In this document: piece after piece, positions 16,665-23,826 of the stretch | How the letters are laid out: each line of letters begins with the position of its first letter | How positions within the stretch are numbered: position 1 is the stretch's first letter | NCBI GenBank assembly: GCA_910588335.1 | Contig: CAJUQV010000026.1 | Location: forward strand, 1 to 48,865 | DNA length: 48,865 nucleotides | Source of the DNA: an uncultured Ruminiclostridium sp. | GTDB taxonomy: Bacteria > Bacillota > Clostridia > Oscillospirales > Ruminococcaceae | Direction: 5' to 3' | Made by a program: the position numbers and the translations under genes | The notes under the pieces: generated by a model | The model's input: only the letters and a program-made list of their open reading frames with translations | The model's database searches: none | Told to the model about the DNA's origin: nothing

Positions 16665-16843
16665 TATAGCATTCCAACAAAAAGATAAACAAATAGGAGC
16701 GAAGCTACTAATTGTCCTTTCCGCTTCCCTTTCGGACTCCGCAAGGGAAGTAGGGTAGTCCGAAGGACGGGGGCAACGCCCCCAAAGCTTGTTTGTTTTT
16801 TGCACTGTTGTAATTTTGTTTAAACTTTTTTTGGATTGCTATA
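16665..16843. repeat. MITE-like element, family B copy 2
   Basis: A 179-bp element with imperfect 29-base terminal inverted repeats: TATAGCATTCCAACAAAAAG at the left and TATAGCAATCCAAAAAAAGT read inward from the right; both continue to TAAACAAA. The interior holds nested hairpins (GGACTCC/GGTAGTCC and GGGGGC-AAC-GCCCCC). It has no ORF. Ends abut TA, as expected for a TA-targeting (IS630/mariner-like) mobiliser. Its right end lies about 70 bases before ptsI. Confidence 0.75.
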
Positions 16844-16913
16844 GGTATGCCAAAAGCATCGGGTTTCTGTCCGTATGTCCATACTTTGGACCTTGGCAAA
16901 AGGAGGTTCCGAA

Positions 16914-18557
16914 ATGAAAAAGTACACCGGAAACAGCATTTACAATGCGATAGCCATAGGAAAAGTCTCGCTTTTCAAGCATTGCCGAGGCAAGGTCAAA
17001 CGAATTCGCGTCGACGATCCGGAAGCTGAAAAAATACGCCTTGAAAAAGCAAAAGAGCAATCTATAAACCAACTTAGAGAAATTTACAACAAGGCGCTTA
17101 AGGAAGTTGGGGAACCCAACGCATGGATATTTGAAATACATATGATGCTGATAAACGACACTGACTACAACGAATCGCTTGTCAACATTATTGACAGCCA
17201 GTCCGTCAATGCGGAATACGCAGTTTCGGTAACCGCCGATAATTTTGCAGCCATGTTCGGGGCGATGGAGGACTCGTATATGAAAGCCCGCGCCGCCGAT
17301 GTTAAGGATATTTCCGACCGCATTATAAACAACCTTATCTTAGGCGGGAACGAATGCGCGCTGTTCAAGGAAGAAAATGTCATAGTCTGCGCCGACGATC
17401 TTGCTCCCAGCGAAACGATACTGCTGGATAAAAGCAAGGTTCTGGGCTTCGTCACCGCTTACGGCTCCGTAAATTCGCATACCGCTATACTTGCCAGAAA
17501 TATGAACATTCCCGCCGTTATGGGCGTAGGCGAGGAGTTTCTGAAGGAGATTAAAGACGGCGACAGATTTATTGTAGACGGTTTTTCGGGAGAGGTGTAC
17601 ATTGACCCGGATTCGGAAACTACCGAAAGGCTTACCCAAAAGCAAAATGAAGAAGAGGAAAAGCGCCGCTTTCACCAGAATCTTAAGGGCAAAGAAAACA
17701 TTACCCTTGACGGAAAAGAAATAGACATTTTCGCCAACATTGAAGGCACCGAAAATATAGGAGCGGTGCTGCTGAACGACGCGGGGGGAATCGGGCTTTT
17801 CAGAAGTGAATTTTTATATCTTGATCGACATGACTACCCCACGGAAGAAGAACAGTTCAACGTTTACAAAAAAGTTCTTGAGAGCATGGCCGGAAAAAAG
17901 GTGATAATAAGAACCTTGGACGCGGGCGCGGACAAGCAGGCGGACTACTTTCACATAGGAAGAGAGGAAAACCCCGCACTGGGGTGCAGAGCAATACGTT
18001 TCTGCCTATCCCGCCCCGATATTTTCAAAACTCAGCTAAGAGCTTTATACCGCGCCTCCGCTTACGGAAATCTCGGAATAATGTTTCCCATGATTACAAG
18101 CGTTGAAGAACTTACCGAAATATTTGATATCTGCAAAGATGTAAAAAAAGAGCTTAAATCCCAGGGAAAAGAGTATTCGGAAGACACAGAAGTCGGCGTT
18201 ATGATAGAGACTCCCGCCGCAGCGATAATAAGCGACTTGCTGGCTCCGCTGGTGGACTTTTTCAGCGTAGGCACCAATGATCTGACTCAATACACCTTAG
18301 CCTGCGACCGACAGAATCCAACAGTTGAAAGATTTTGCGCCCCCCATCATAAAGCAATACTGCGGCTTATCGCGATGACGGCGGAAAACGCTCATAAAAA
18401 CGGAATAAGGATAGGCATATGCGGAGAATTGGGCGCCGATATAAGTCTGACGGAGGAATTTCTGCGAATCGGCATCGACGAGCTGTCGGTAGCTCCGGGA
18501 ATGGTGCTTAAAATAAGAGACAGAGTGAGAAATATCGATCTCAGCAAATCCGAATAA
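16914..18557 (+). CDS. ptsI: Phosphoenolpyruvate-protein phosphotransferase (enzyme I)
   Basis: A 547-residue EI of the sugar PTS, which passes phosphate from PEP to HPr in the cytosol. The start is at MKKYTGNS, with AAAGGAGG 7 bases upstream; an earlier ATG at 16875 lacks this. The phosphohistidine motif is GSVNSHTAILAR (about residue 187), the swivel region has IPAVMG, the PEP-binding barrel has LFRSEFLYLDR, and the C-terminal loop has GICGELGAD. The N-terminus (SIYNAIAIGKVSLFK) is diverged from the usual GIAASPGIAIG. No ptsH or permease lies nearby. Confidence 0.95.
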   Translation: MKKYTGNSIYNAIAIGKVSLFKHCRGKVKRIRVDDPEAEKIRLEKAKEQSINQLREIYNKALKEVGEPNAWIFEIHMMLINDTDYNESLVNIIDSQSVNAEYAVSVTADNFAAMFGAMEDSYMKARAADVKDISDRIINNLILGGNECALFKEENVIVCADDLAPSETILLDKSKVLGFVTAYGSVNSHTAILARNMNIPAVMGVGEEFLKEIKDGDRFIVDGFSGEVYIDPDSETTERLTQKQNEEEEKRRFHQNLKGKENITLDGKEIDIFANIEGTENIGAVLLNDAGGIGLFRSEFLYLDRHDYPTEEEQFNVYKKVLESMAGKKVIIRTLDAGADKQADYFHIGREENPALGCRAIRFCLSRPDIFKTQLRALYRASAYGNLGIMFPMITSVEELTEIFDICKDVKKELKSQGKEYSEDTEVGVMIETPAAAIISDLLAPLVDFFSVGTNDLTQYTLACDRQNPTVERFCAPHHKAILRLIAMTAENAHKNGIRIGICGELGADISLTEEFLRIGIDELSVAPGMVLKIRDRVRNIDLSKSE

Positions 18558-18569
18558 GAGGCAGACCCG

Positions 18570-18929
18570 ATGAAAGAAAATACTGTTTTCTGGATATTTT
18601 CACTTTTGTTTGCGGCAGCGTGTGTTATCGTAATACTTGTATGCGAGATCAAGGAGCGATCGGATGATATTTTTGTGGGAGGAACATTTGAAATCGGATC
18701 CGACGATTCGGAAAATTTCAATCAGGTTAACGATACTGTAAAGATTGATATAAACGAAGCGGACGCGGAAAAGCTGACGGAGCTACCGGGAATCGGCAAG
18801 GCAATAGCGGAAAGAATTGTTGATTACAGGGAAGAATACGGAAAATTTGAGAATATTGAAGAGATTATGGAAGTTGACGGAATCGGAGAAGGTAAGTTTG
18901 AAAAAATCAAGGAGCTGATAACCGTTTAG
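18570..18929 (+). CDS. ComEA-like helix-hairpin-helix membrane protein
   Basis: A 119-residue protein with an N-terminal TM helix at about 6-27 (FWIFSLLFAAACVIVILVC) and an acidic linker. The C-terminal HhH pair at about 52-119 reads IDINEADAEKLTELPGIGKAIAERIVDYREEYG, then IEEIMEVDGIGEGKFEKIKELI. The fold binds DNA non-specifically, and ComEA does so during DNA uptake. This copy is shorter than typical ComEA and stands 12 bases after ptsI. A competence role is an inference; dprA elsewhere in the window is compatible with it. Confidence 0.85.
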   Translation: MKENTVFWIFSLLFAAACVIVILVCEIKERSDDIFVGGTFEIGSDDSENFNQVNDTVKIDINEADAEKLTELPGIGKAIAERIVDYREEYGKFENIEEIMEVDGIGEGKFEKIKELITV

Positions 18930-18943
18930 CTTAAAGCGCAGCT

Positions 18944-18990
18944 TATTCCAATCTTTAATCAAGTTGTAGACTTGATTAAAATTGCACCCC
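18944..18990. repeat. Reversed family C hairpin and linker
   Basis: TCTTTAATCAAG pairs with CTTGATTAAAATTG; the flanking GCACCCCAAGCACT is the exact reverse complement of the family linker AGTGCTTGGGGTGC. Confidence 0.7.
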
Positions 18991-19067
18991 AAGCACTTGA
19001 AAATAGCAGAAGATAACCGTTTTTGTGGGCAAAAAGACAGAGTTAACGATTTTTAAACAAGCCTTAA

Positions 19068-19122
19068 TCTTTGATTATTCGTAATATTTTTGTCTATATC
19101 TTGACCAAAAATTAGTATTAAA
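19068..19122. repeat. Reversed copy of the first family C hairpin
   Basis: CTTAATCTTTGATTA...TTGTCTATATCTTGACCAAAAATTAGTATTA parallels, in reverse, the TTTGATCAAGGTATAGACAA hairpin at 20602-20655. It ends in TTAGTATTA. Confidence 0.55.
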
Positions 19123-19125
19123 CAT

Positions 19126-19177
19126 ACTGCCGGAATTGCAAAGCAATCCCTCGCTTCAGCGGCGGATATCCGGCAGT
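19126..19177. repeat. GCCGGA-ended element, family E copy 1
   Basis: ACTGCCGGA (19126-19134) and TCCGGCAGT (19169-19177) are inverted ends. ATTGCAAAGCAAT follows the left end, as in the copy at 20725. Confidence 0.65.
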
Positions 19178-19202
19178 GGTTTACAATATGTTGTATTTTC
19201 TG

Positions 19203-19252
19203 TTGTTCCCCCGACAAAACCCCATTCCGAAAAGGTTTTGTCGGGGGAACAA
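19203..19252. promoter_or_regulatory. 19-bp perfect inverted repeat upstream of the cyclophilin promoter
   Basis: TTGTTCCCCCGACAAAACC (19203-19221) pairs without mismatch with the segment at 19234-19252; the loop is 12 bases. No T-run follows, so a terminator role is uncertain. It lies 12 bases upstream of the -35 box. Confidence 0.6.
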
Positions 19253-19264
19253 TATCATTACCCA

Positions 19265-19293
19265 TTGACATTATACAAAAAAGGTGGTACAAT
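19265..19293 (+). promoter_or_regulatory. Promoter of the cyclophilin lipoprotein gene
   Basis: TTGACA at 19265-19270, a 17-base spacer and TACAAT at 19288-19293. Confidence 0.88.
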
Positions 19294-19331
19294 ACAAGAA
19301 GAAACAATTGCAAAAGAAAGGATAAAAAACA

Positions 19332-20219
19332 ATGACCAAAATCACTAAAACCGCAATCGCCTTTTTAACTTCAGCCGCTTTTCTGACCGCCTGTTCCTCC
19401 GACTCAAACGAATACGGCGGAATTAAAACAATAGAATCCCCCGAAAGCTTTCAGGGCAATACCGCCGATATAAACAAAAATTCAGCTACAGAGCTGAAAA
19501 GCGGCGATACCTACGCGGTTATTACAATAGAAGGCTATGGCGCAATAACCTGCAAGCTGTATCCCGAAGCAGCCCCCGAAGGAGTTCAGAATTTCATCGA
19601 TCTTGCAAACAGCGGGTATTATTCCGGAAAGGATGTACACAGAGTAGTAAAAGGCTTTATGATGCAGGGAGGCTCCGCTAACGGAGACGGAATGTCGGTG
19701 GATACCGACCCGTCATTTAACGTGGAATATAACTCAAAAATGCGGCACTACTTCGGCGCGCTGTGCTATGCCAACGCCGGCGGCATCAACGGGAGTCAAT
19801 TCTATATAGTTAACAACAGGGAATTCAGCGATATAAGCGAGGACGCGCTTAGTGCCCAGCTTGAGCAGATTGACAGCACGATAGACGAGCTTAACGAACA
19901 GCTTAAAAGCGCCGAAGAAGACGCAAAAGCTTATTTTCAACAATATCTGGATTATTACAGCGCCAACAGAAACACTTATGCGTCACAGCTTCGCGCCTTA
20001 AAGGAACGCACTGACGAAATGACCGAAAAATACAAGGAGGTAGGCGGAACACCTTTCCTTGACGGAGGGTATACCGTTTTCGGACAGACAATAGACGGCT
20101 TTGACGTAATCGACGCAATAAGTGAGGTTGATGTTGAGCTTCAGAAAAGCGGAAACGAAGAAAGTCACCCCGTACAGAAAATAGTTATCAGCTCGGTGGA
20201 GATAAAAACCGTAGAATAA
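19332..20219 (+). CDS. Cyclophilin-type peptidyl-prolyl isomerase lipoprotein with inserted coiled coil
   Basis: A 295-residue extracytoplasmic PPIase that helps fold exported proteins. The lipobox LTAC gives lipidation at Cys21. The cyclophilin core starts near 58 (AVITIEGYGAITCKLYPEAAPEGVQNF). It has the active-site stretch VHRVVKGFMMQGG and GGINGSQFYIV, and closes with YTVFGQTIDGFDVIDAI. Between GSQFYIV and YTVFG, residues about 168-236 form a charged coiled coil (SAQLEQIDSTIDELNEQLKSAEED, YASQLRALKERTDEMTEKYKEV) absent from plain cyclophilins. It is monocistronic with a consensus promoter. Confidence 0.92.
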   Translation: MTKITKTAIAFLTSAAFLTACSSDSNEYGGIKTIESPESFQGNTADINKNSATELKSGDTYAVITIEGYGAITCKLYPEAAPEGVQNFIDLANSGYYSGKDVHRVVKGFMMQGGSANGDGMSVDTDPSFNVEYNSKMRHYFGALCYANAGGINGSQFYIVNNREFSDISEDALSAQLEQIDSTIDELNEQLKSAEEDAKAYFQQYLDYYSANRNTYASQLRALKERTDEMTEKYKEVGGTPFLDGGYTVFGQTIDGFDVIDAISEVDVELQKSGNEESHPVQKIVISSVEIKTVE

Positions 20220-20260
20220 TCCTTTCTTGCATAAACAGGTTATTATTTATTGAGGAACAT

Positions 20261-20590
20261 ATGAAAAATGAGCTTAAAGAATATATCAGACAGACAGAAG
20301 AGGCGGTAAAAAATGGGAATATAAACATAAGCCGCCTTGAAAGCCTGAAAGTGAATATCGGATTTTTTCAGCACGAAAGGCTTGTTCATCTGATAGTTAC
20401 AATGACTTTCGCGCTGCTGACCGTTATTTCGTTAGGGCTTGCCATGGCGAAAATATATCTTTTGCCTCTGTTTGTGCTTTTTCTTGCGCTTGAAGTGCCT
20501 TATGTGTTTCACTATTACCGATTGGAAAACGGAGTTCAACATCTTCAGAATCTTTACCGCGAAGCCGAGAAAAAAAGGAATAGTTATTGA
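20261..20590 (+). CDS. Small two-TM protein of unknown function
   Basis: A 109-residue protein with an amphipathic N-terminal helix (KNELKEYIRQTEEAVKNG), two closely spaced TM helices at about 46-85 (LIVTMTFALLTVISLGLAMAKIY, LPLFVLFLALEVPYVFHYY) and a charged C-terminal helix. TGAGGAAC lies 3 bases before the ATG. I do not recognise a family. It follows the cyclophilin gene by 41 bases and may share its transcript. Confidence 0.7.
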   Translation: MKNELKEYIRQTEEAVKNGNINISRLESLKVNIGFFQHERLVHLIVTMTFALLTVISLGLAMAKIYLLPLFVLFLALEVPYVFHYYRLENGVQHLQNLYREAEKKRNSY

Positions 20591-20601
20591 TTCCGCTGTT
20601 T

Positions 20602-20709
20602 TATACTAATCTTTGATCAAGGTATAGACAAATATATGGATGATCAAAGATTAGTGCTTAGGGGGCAATCTTTAATCAAGTCAACAACTTGATTAAAGAT
20701 TGGTATTAA
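20602..20709. repeat. Double-hairpin repeat, family C (best copy)
   Basis: Hairpin 1: CTAATCTTTGATCA pairs with TGATCAAAGATTAG. The linker is TGCTTAGGGGGC. Hairpin 2: CAATCTTTAATCAAGT pairs with ACTTGATTAAAGATTG. The ends TATACTAATC and GATTGGTATTA are complementary as well, so the whole can close into a three-way junction. Confidence 0.9.
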
Positions 20710-20724
20710 AGTGCAGCTTAAACA

Positions 20725-20858
20725 AGCTGACGGAATTGCAAAGCAATTTTTCGGTTCAGAGTGGGATTTTTATCCCACTCTGAACCGAGGATAAAGAGAC
20801 TTCGCCTGCAATGTCTCATAAATCCTTGCATCCTAAGAGCAGGGGGACATCCGGCAGC
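20725..20858. repeat. GCCGGA-ended element, family E copy 2, with 17-bp hairpin
   Basis: AGCTGACGGAATTGCAAAGCAAT at the left faces ACATCCGGCAGC at the right. Inside, a perfect 17-bp stem (20751-20767 with 20772-20788) encloses TTTT. It lies directly after the family C element and ends 28 bases before a TetR start codon. Confidence 0.7.
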
Positions 20859-20886
20859 GGTTATGGACAACCGATAGGGGGCAACC

Positions 20887-21453
20887 GTGACTAATATAAA
20901 AGAAGCCATAATAAAAGCCACAACCGAGCTTATCGAAGAAAACAAAGGCGACGCAAAGGCTGTGACCGCCCGCGCCATTGCCGAAAGAAGCGGCATTGCC
21001 TTGGGTCTTATAAATTATCATTTCAAAAGCAAGGATAAGCTCATAGAGATGTGCGTACAAAGAATAGTCAACAAAATCCTGCTGTGCTTCTATTCGGGAA
21101 CCGAAAGCGGAGAAAACGTCATAAAATCGGTAACAAGACAGGCAAAACAACTAATGGACTTCTTTTTTGACAATAAGGCAATTGCAAGGATATTTATTTT
21201 AAGCGATTTTAAGGAATACCACCCGAAAAACAACTCCGTTTCCACCCAAAACGGTTTGAAAATGACTATCGGGAACAAAGTGGAGAACAGGAAAAAAAGA
21301 CTTTTATGCTTTATTCTTACCTCCGCCATCGAAACCGCGTTTCTGACGGGAGACTGTTCAAAAGAAATTTTGGGCTGCGACCTTAACGATAAAGAGGAAA
21401 GGGACTTTTTTGTTGAGGACGTTGTTTACATGCTGTTCCAAGGAGTAATGTAA
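20887..21453 (+). CDS. TetR-family transcriptional regulator
   Basis: A 188-residue repressor-type protein. The start codon is GTG, with AGGGGG 6 bases upstream. The HTH lies at about 25-48 (TARAIAERSGIALGLINYHFKSKDKLIEMC). The C-terminal ligand/dimerisation domain (about 60-188) is not assignable. No transporter or enzyme gene adjoins it, so its target is unknown; it may regulate itself or act at a distance. Confidence 0.9.
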   Translation: MTNIKEAIIKATTELIEENKGDAKAVTARAIAERSGIALGLINYHFKSKDKLIEMCVQRIVNKILLCFYSGTESGENVIKSVTRQAKQLMDFFFDNKAIARIFILSDFKEYHPKNNSVSTQNGLKMTIGNKVENRKKRLLCFILTSAIETAFLTGDCSKEILGCDLNDKEERDFFVEDVVYMLFQGVM

Positions 21454-21549
21454 TATCAATTCCTATTTAAACTGTTGGATTAGTGTTTTGGGTGCAATCC
21501 CTTTTTAAACTGTGGATAAAATCCATAGTTTAAAAAGGGATTGGTATAA
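21451..21549. repeat. Double-hairpin repeat, family C, variant stems
   Basis: The second hairpin pairs AATCCCTTTTTAAAC with GTTTAAAAAGGGATT and adds an inner TGGAT/ATCCA stem. The linker is TTAGTGTTTTGGGTGC. The first hairpin is degenerate. It overlaps the TetR stop codon by a few bases. Confidence 0.8.
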
Positions 21550-21596
21550 AAACCTGTCTTCGCAAGATTTGCGCACGGAAAGGCTGGGTTGTAAAA

Positions 21597-22271
21597 ATGA
21601 ATATTCTGATAGTAGACGACGACAAAGAACTGTCACAGATAATTTCCGAAATGCTGGAAGGCTATGGCTACAAGGTCACCGTGGCAGATTGTGCAGAGAA
21701 AGCTTTTCGGTTTTTGACGTCGGGTAATTTTCACCTTATCTTGCTGGACATAAACCTGCCCGACGCTACCGGTTTCGAGATTTGTGCAGAATTAAGGCGC
21801 GCATCGTCTACGCCGGTAATCTTTGCCAGCGCAAGAACCAGCGAGATCGACAGGATAACGGGTTTTGACATAGGCGGCGACGATTATCTCCCAAAACCCT
21901 ATTCAATGAAAGAACTTTTATCGAGAGTTAATGCGCTTATAAGAAGAAGCTACAGTATGGGAGAAGACGAAAAAACAGTGTCATTCGGTGACGTACAGGT
22001 AAATATTACTTCAAGAAAAGTCACCAAAAACGGCAGTGCCGTTTCCTTATCGCTGAGAGAATTTGACCTTCTTTCGTACCTATGTCTGAATATGAACAAA
22101 GCTATATCCAAGGAAAAACTGCTTTCAGAGGTATGGGGCGCGTTTTCCGTTTCGGAGCCTTCCACTTTGGCGGTACACATACGCTGGTTAAGAGAAAAGC
22201 TGGAGGATGATCCCTCTCGGCCTGAATTTATCAAAACAGTATATAAAACAGGATATATACTTTCGGTATAA
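21597..22271 (+). CDS. OmpR-family response regulator
   Basis: A 224-residue two-component regulator. The receiver is at 1-118, with acidic pocket DDD near 7-9, phospho-acceptor Asp in LLDINLP (about D52), Thr/Ser switch VIFASA and Lys in PKPYS. A C-terminal winged helix (about 128-224) follows: LREFDLLSYLCLNMNKAISKEKLLSEVWG, then LAVHIRWLREKLEDDP, then VYKTGYIL. It precedes a histidine kinase gene on the same strand. The ribosome site is weak. Confidence 0.95.
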   Translation: MNILIVDDDKELSQIISEMLEGYGYKVTVADCAEKAFRFLTSGNFHLILLDINLPDATGFEICAELRRASSTPVIFASARTSEIDRITGFDIGGDDYLPKPYSMKELLSRVNALIRRSYSMGEDEKTVSFGDVQVNITSRKVTKNGSAVSLSLREFDLLSYLCLNMNKAISKEKLLSEVWGAFSVSEPSTLAVHIRWLREKLEDDPSRPEFIKTVYKTGYILSV

Positions 22272-22428
22272 CTGCTGACAAGGCAAAGGTTTCTTTGTAA
22301 TCTTTTCAAAGTCACAGGAATTGCAGCTTGCGTGATAAGCGAGCCAAGAGGTTTAATAAATGCCTTTAATATACAAAATGTAATACGCTTGATAAAAAAT
22401 ACTTTTCGTACTATTGAGGTCAAAATAA
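22272..22428 (+). other. 157-base gap inside the two-component pair
   Basis: The kinase does not follow the regulator directly as is usual. The gap is AT-rich and no confident promoter or terminator is seen; TTGATA near 22389 with TATTGA is weak. Confidence 0.4.
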
Positions 22429-23571
22429 ATGAAACGAAAATTTTTTGCGGTAGTTTTAATATTCTGCGCCCTTATCGCTTTGACAACGGGCGCTTTATTT
22501 TACGCGGAAACTGTTTCGGCGGACGGCGACGCGAAATCGGAACAGCTATTGGCGCTGAACGAGATAGAACAGCTTGCCATAAAAGGGGATCTAAAAGCGA
22601 TAAGAGAAAAAGCGGCCTTACTCTCCGAGACCTTAAGAGCGGACGAATTACGAACGAGAAAAAATATCATTTATTTAGGTGCATTTTTCGTGCTGCTGTC
22701 CGGCGCAGAATTTTTGTACCTTTACTGTATGGTACTGAAGCCTTTTGAAAAGCTGGAGTCTTTTTCGGAAAGCATAGCGAGCGGCAATTTTGACGTACCT
22801 CTCGAATATGAACGCACGAACTATTTCGGTGCGTTCACTTGGGCCTTTGACAGTATGAGAAACGAAATAACCAAAGCCCGCGGCGGTGAAAAAGAAGCTA
22901 TAGAAAACAACAAAACGATAATAGCCACACTTTCGCACGATATAAAAACGCCAATCGCCTCTATTAAGGCTTACGCGGAGGGGCTGGAAGCCAATATGGA
23001 CAACACATTTGAAAAAAGACAGCGTTACATTTCCGTAATAATGGCCAAGTGCGACGAAGTATCGAAGCTTACCGACGATCTTTTCACACATTCGCTTTCG
23101 GATCTGGATAAACTGAACATTGCCCCCGAAAAAACCGAATTGGGAAAATTTTTTGAAGCAGTGTTAAAAGAAATCGGAGCGGAAAGGAATGATATTCTTT
23201 ACCAAAAACCGGAATACTGCGTATGGGTCAGCGCAGACAAAAGACGCCTGACGCAGGTGGCGGAAAATCTTGTAAATAATGCGAGAAAATACGCGGGAAC
23301 AGATATAAGTATATCGGTGGGAAAAAATGACGGAAACGCTGAAATACATTTCAGAGACTTCGGTAAAGGTATTCCCGACGAGGATATGCCTTTTGTTTTC
23401 GGAAAGTTTTACAGAGGGAGAAATTGCGGGGAGGAACAGGGATCGGGTCTGGGTCTTTATATTGTGAAATATATTGCGGAAAGATCGGAAGGAAAAGTGC
23501 TTTTGCACAACTTCCCGGACGGGCTTGAAGTTGTTGTGCGTTTGCCGCTAATTAATACTAATCCCTTTTAA
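22429..23571 (+). CDS. Sensor histidine kinase
   Basis: A 380-residue membrane kinase, partner of the preceding OmpR-type regulator. TM1 lies at about 4-27 and TM2 at about 81-103, with a short external loop of about 50 residues. A HAMP-like linker follows (EKLESFSESIASGNFDVPLEYE). The DHp helix carries the phospho-acceptor TLSHDIKTPIASIKAYAEG. The ATP-binding domain shows NLVNNARKYA (N box), DFGKGIPDEDMPFVFGKFYRG (G1/F) and GSGLGLYIVKYIAE (G2). GAGGT lies before the ATG. The small loop suggests sensing in or near the membrane. The signal and regulon are unknown. Confidence 0.95.
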   Translation: MKRKFFAVVLIFCALIALTTGALFYAETVSADGDAKSEQLLALNEIEQLAIKGDLKAIREKAALLSETLRADELRTRKNIIYLGAFFVLLSGAEFLYLYCMVLKPFEKLESFSESIASGNFDVPLEYERTNYFGAFTWAFDSMRNEITKARGGEKEAIENNKTIIATLSHDIKTPIASIKAYAEGLEANMDNTFEKRQRYISVIMAKCDEVSKLTDDLFTHSLSDLDKLNIAPEKTELGKFFEAVLKEIGAERNDILYQKPEYCVWVSADKRRLTQVAENLVNNARKYAGTDISISVGKNDGNAEIHFRDFGKGIPDEDMPFVFGKFYRGRNCGEEQGSGLGLYIVKYIAERSEGKVLLHNFPDGLEVVVRLPLINTNPF

Positions 23572-23650
23572 AACTGTTGGATTAGTGTTTTGGGTGCGGC
23601 TCTTTTTAAACTATGGATAAAATCCATAGTTTAAAAAGAGGTTGGTATAA
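23553..23650. repeat. Double-hairpin repeat, family C, compensatory variant
   Basis: Almost the copy at 21451, but the stem reads CTCTTTTTAAAC / GTTTAAAAAGAG instead of CCCTTTTTAAAC / GTTTAAAAAGGG, a C-G to T-A exchange that keeps pairing. Hairpin 1 is AATCC...GGATT. Its start overlaps the kinase stop codon. Confidence 0.8.
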
Positions 23651-23776
23651 CGAGAACAATAACTATGCTTTTTAGCTTAACATAAGGATCTTTAAGCAGC
23701 CAAAAAGGAACGAAATCTCCTAAACCAAAAAACTCCCAACATAATTTCCTTGAAGCTATCGGCTGCACGCCAATCT

Positions 23777-23826
23777 AATACTAAATCAATGTATAGACAA
23801 ATATATGGATGTTCAAAGGTTAGGGA
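23777..23826. repeat. Partial family C element covering the rsmA stop codon
   Basis: TAATACTAAATCAATGTATAGACAAATATATGGATGTTCAAAGGTTAG parallels the first hairpin at 20602-20650 with point changes. The rsmA stop codon (23820-23822) lies inside it. Confidence 0.55.

Larger units (their letters stand above)
18930..19264. other. Repeat-dense intergenic region before the cyclophilin gene
   Basis: No gene is seen. It holds a reversed family C hairpin at 18944-18990, a reversed first-hairpin copy at 19068-19122, a GCCGGA element at 19126-19177 and a 19-bp perfect stem at 19203-19252, then the promoter. Confidence 0.6.

Noticed and set aside
16770..16800. Terminator formed by GGGGGCAACGCCCCC
   Set aside because: The stem is strong, but it lies inside a MITE, is short and is followed by AAAGCTTG before any T-run; kept only as part of the repeat.
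22332..22748. 138-codon ORF overlapping the kinase start
   Set aside because: It overlaps the N-terminus of a well-supported histidine kinase in another frame and lacks motifs.
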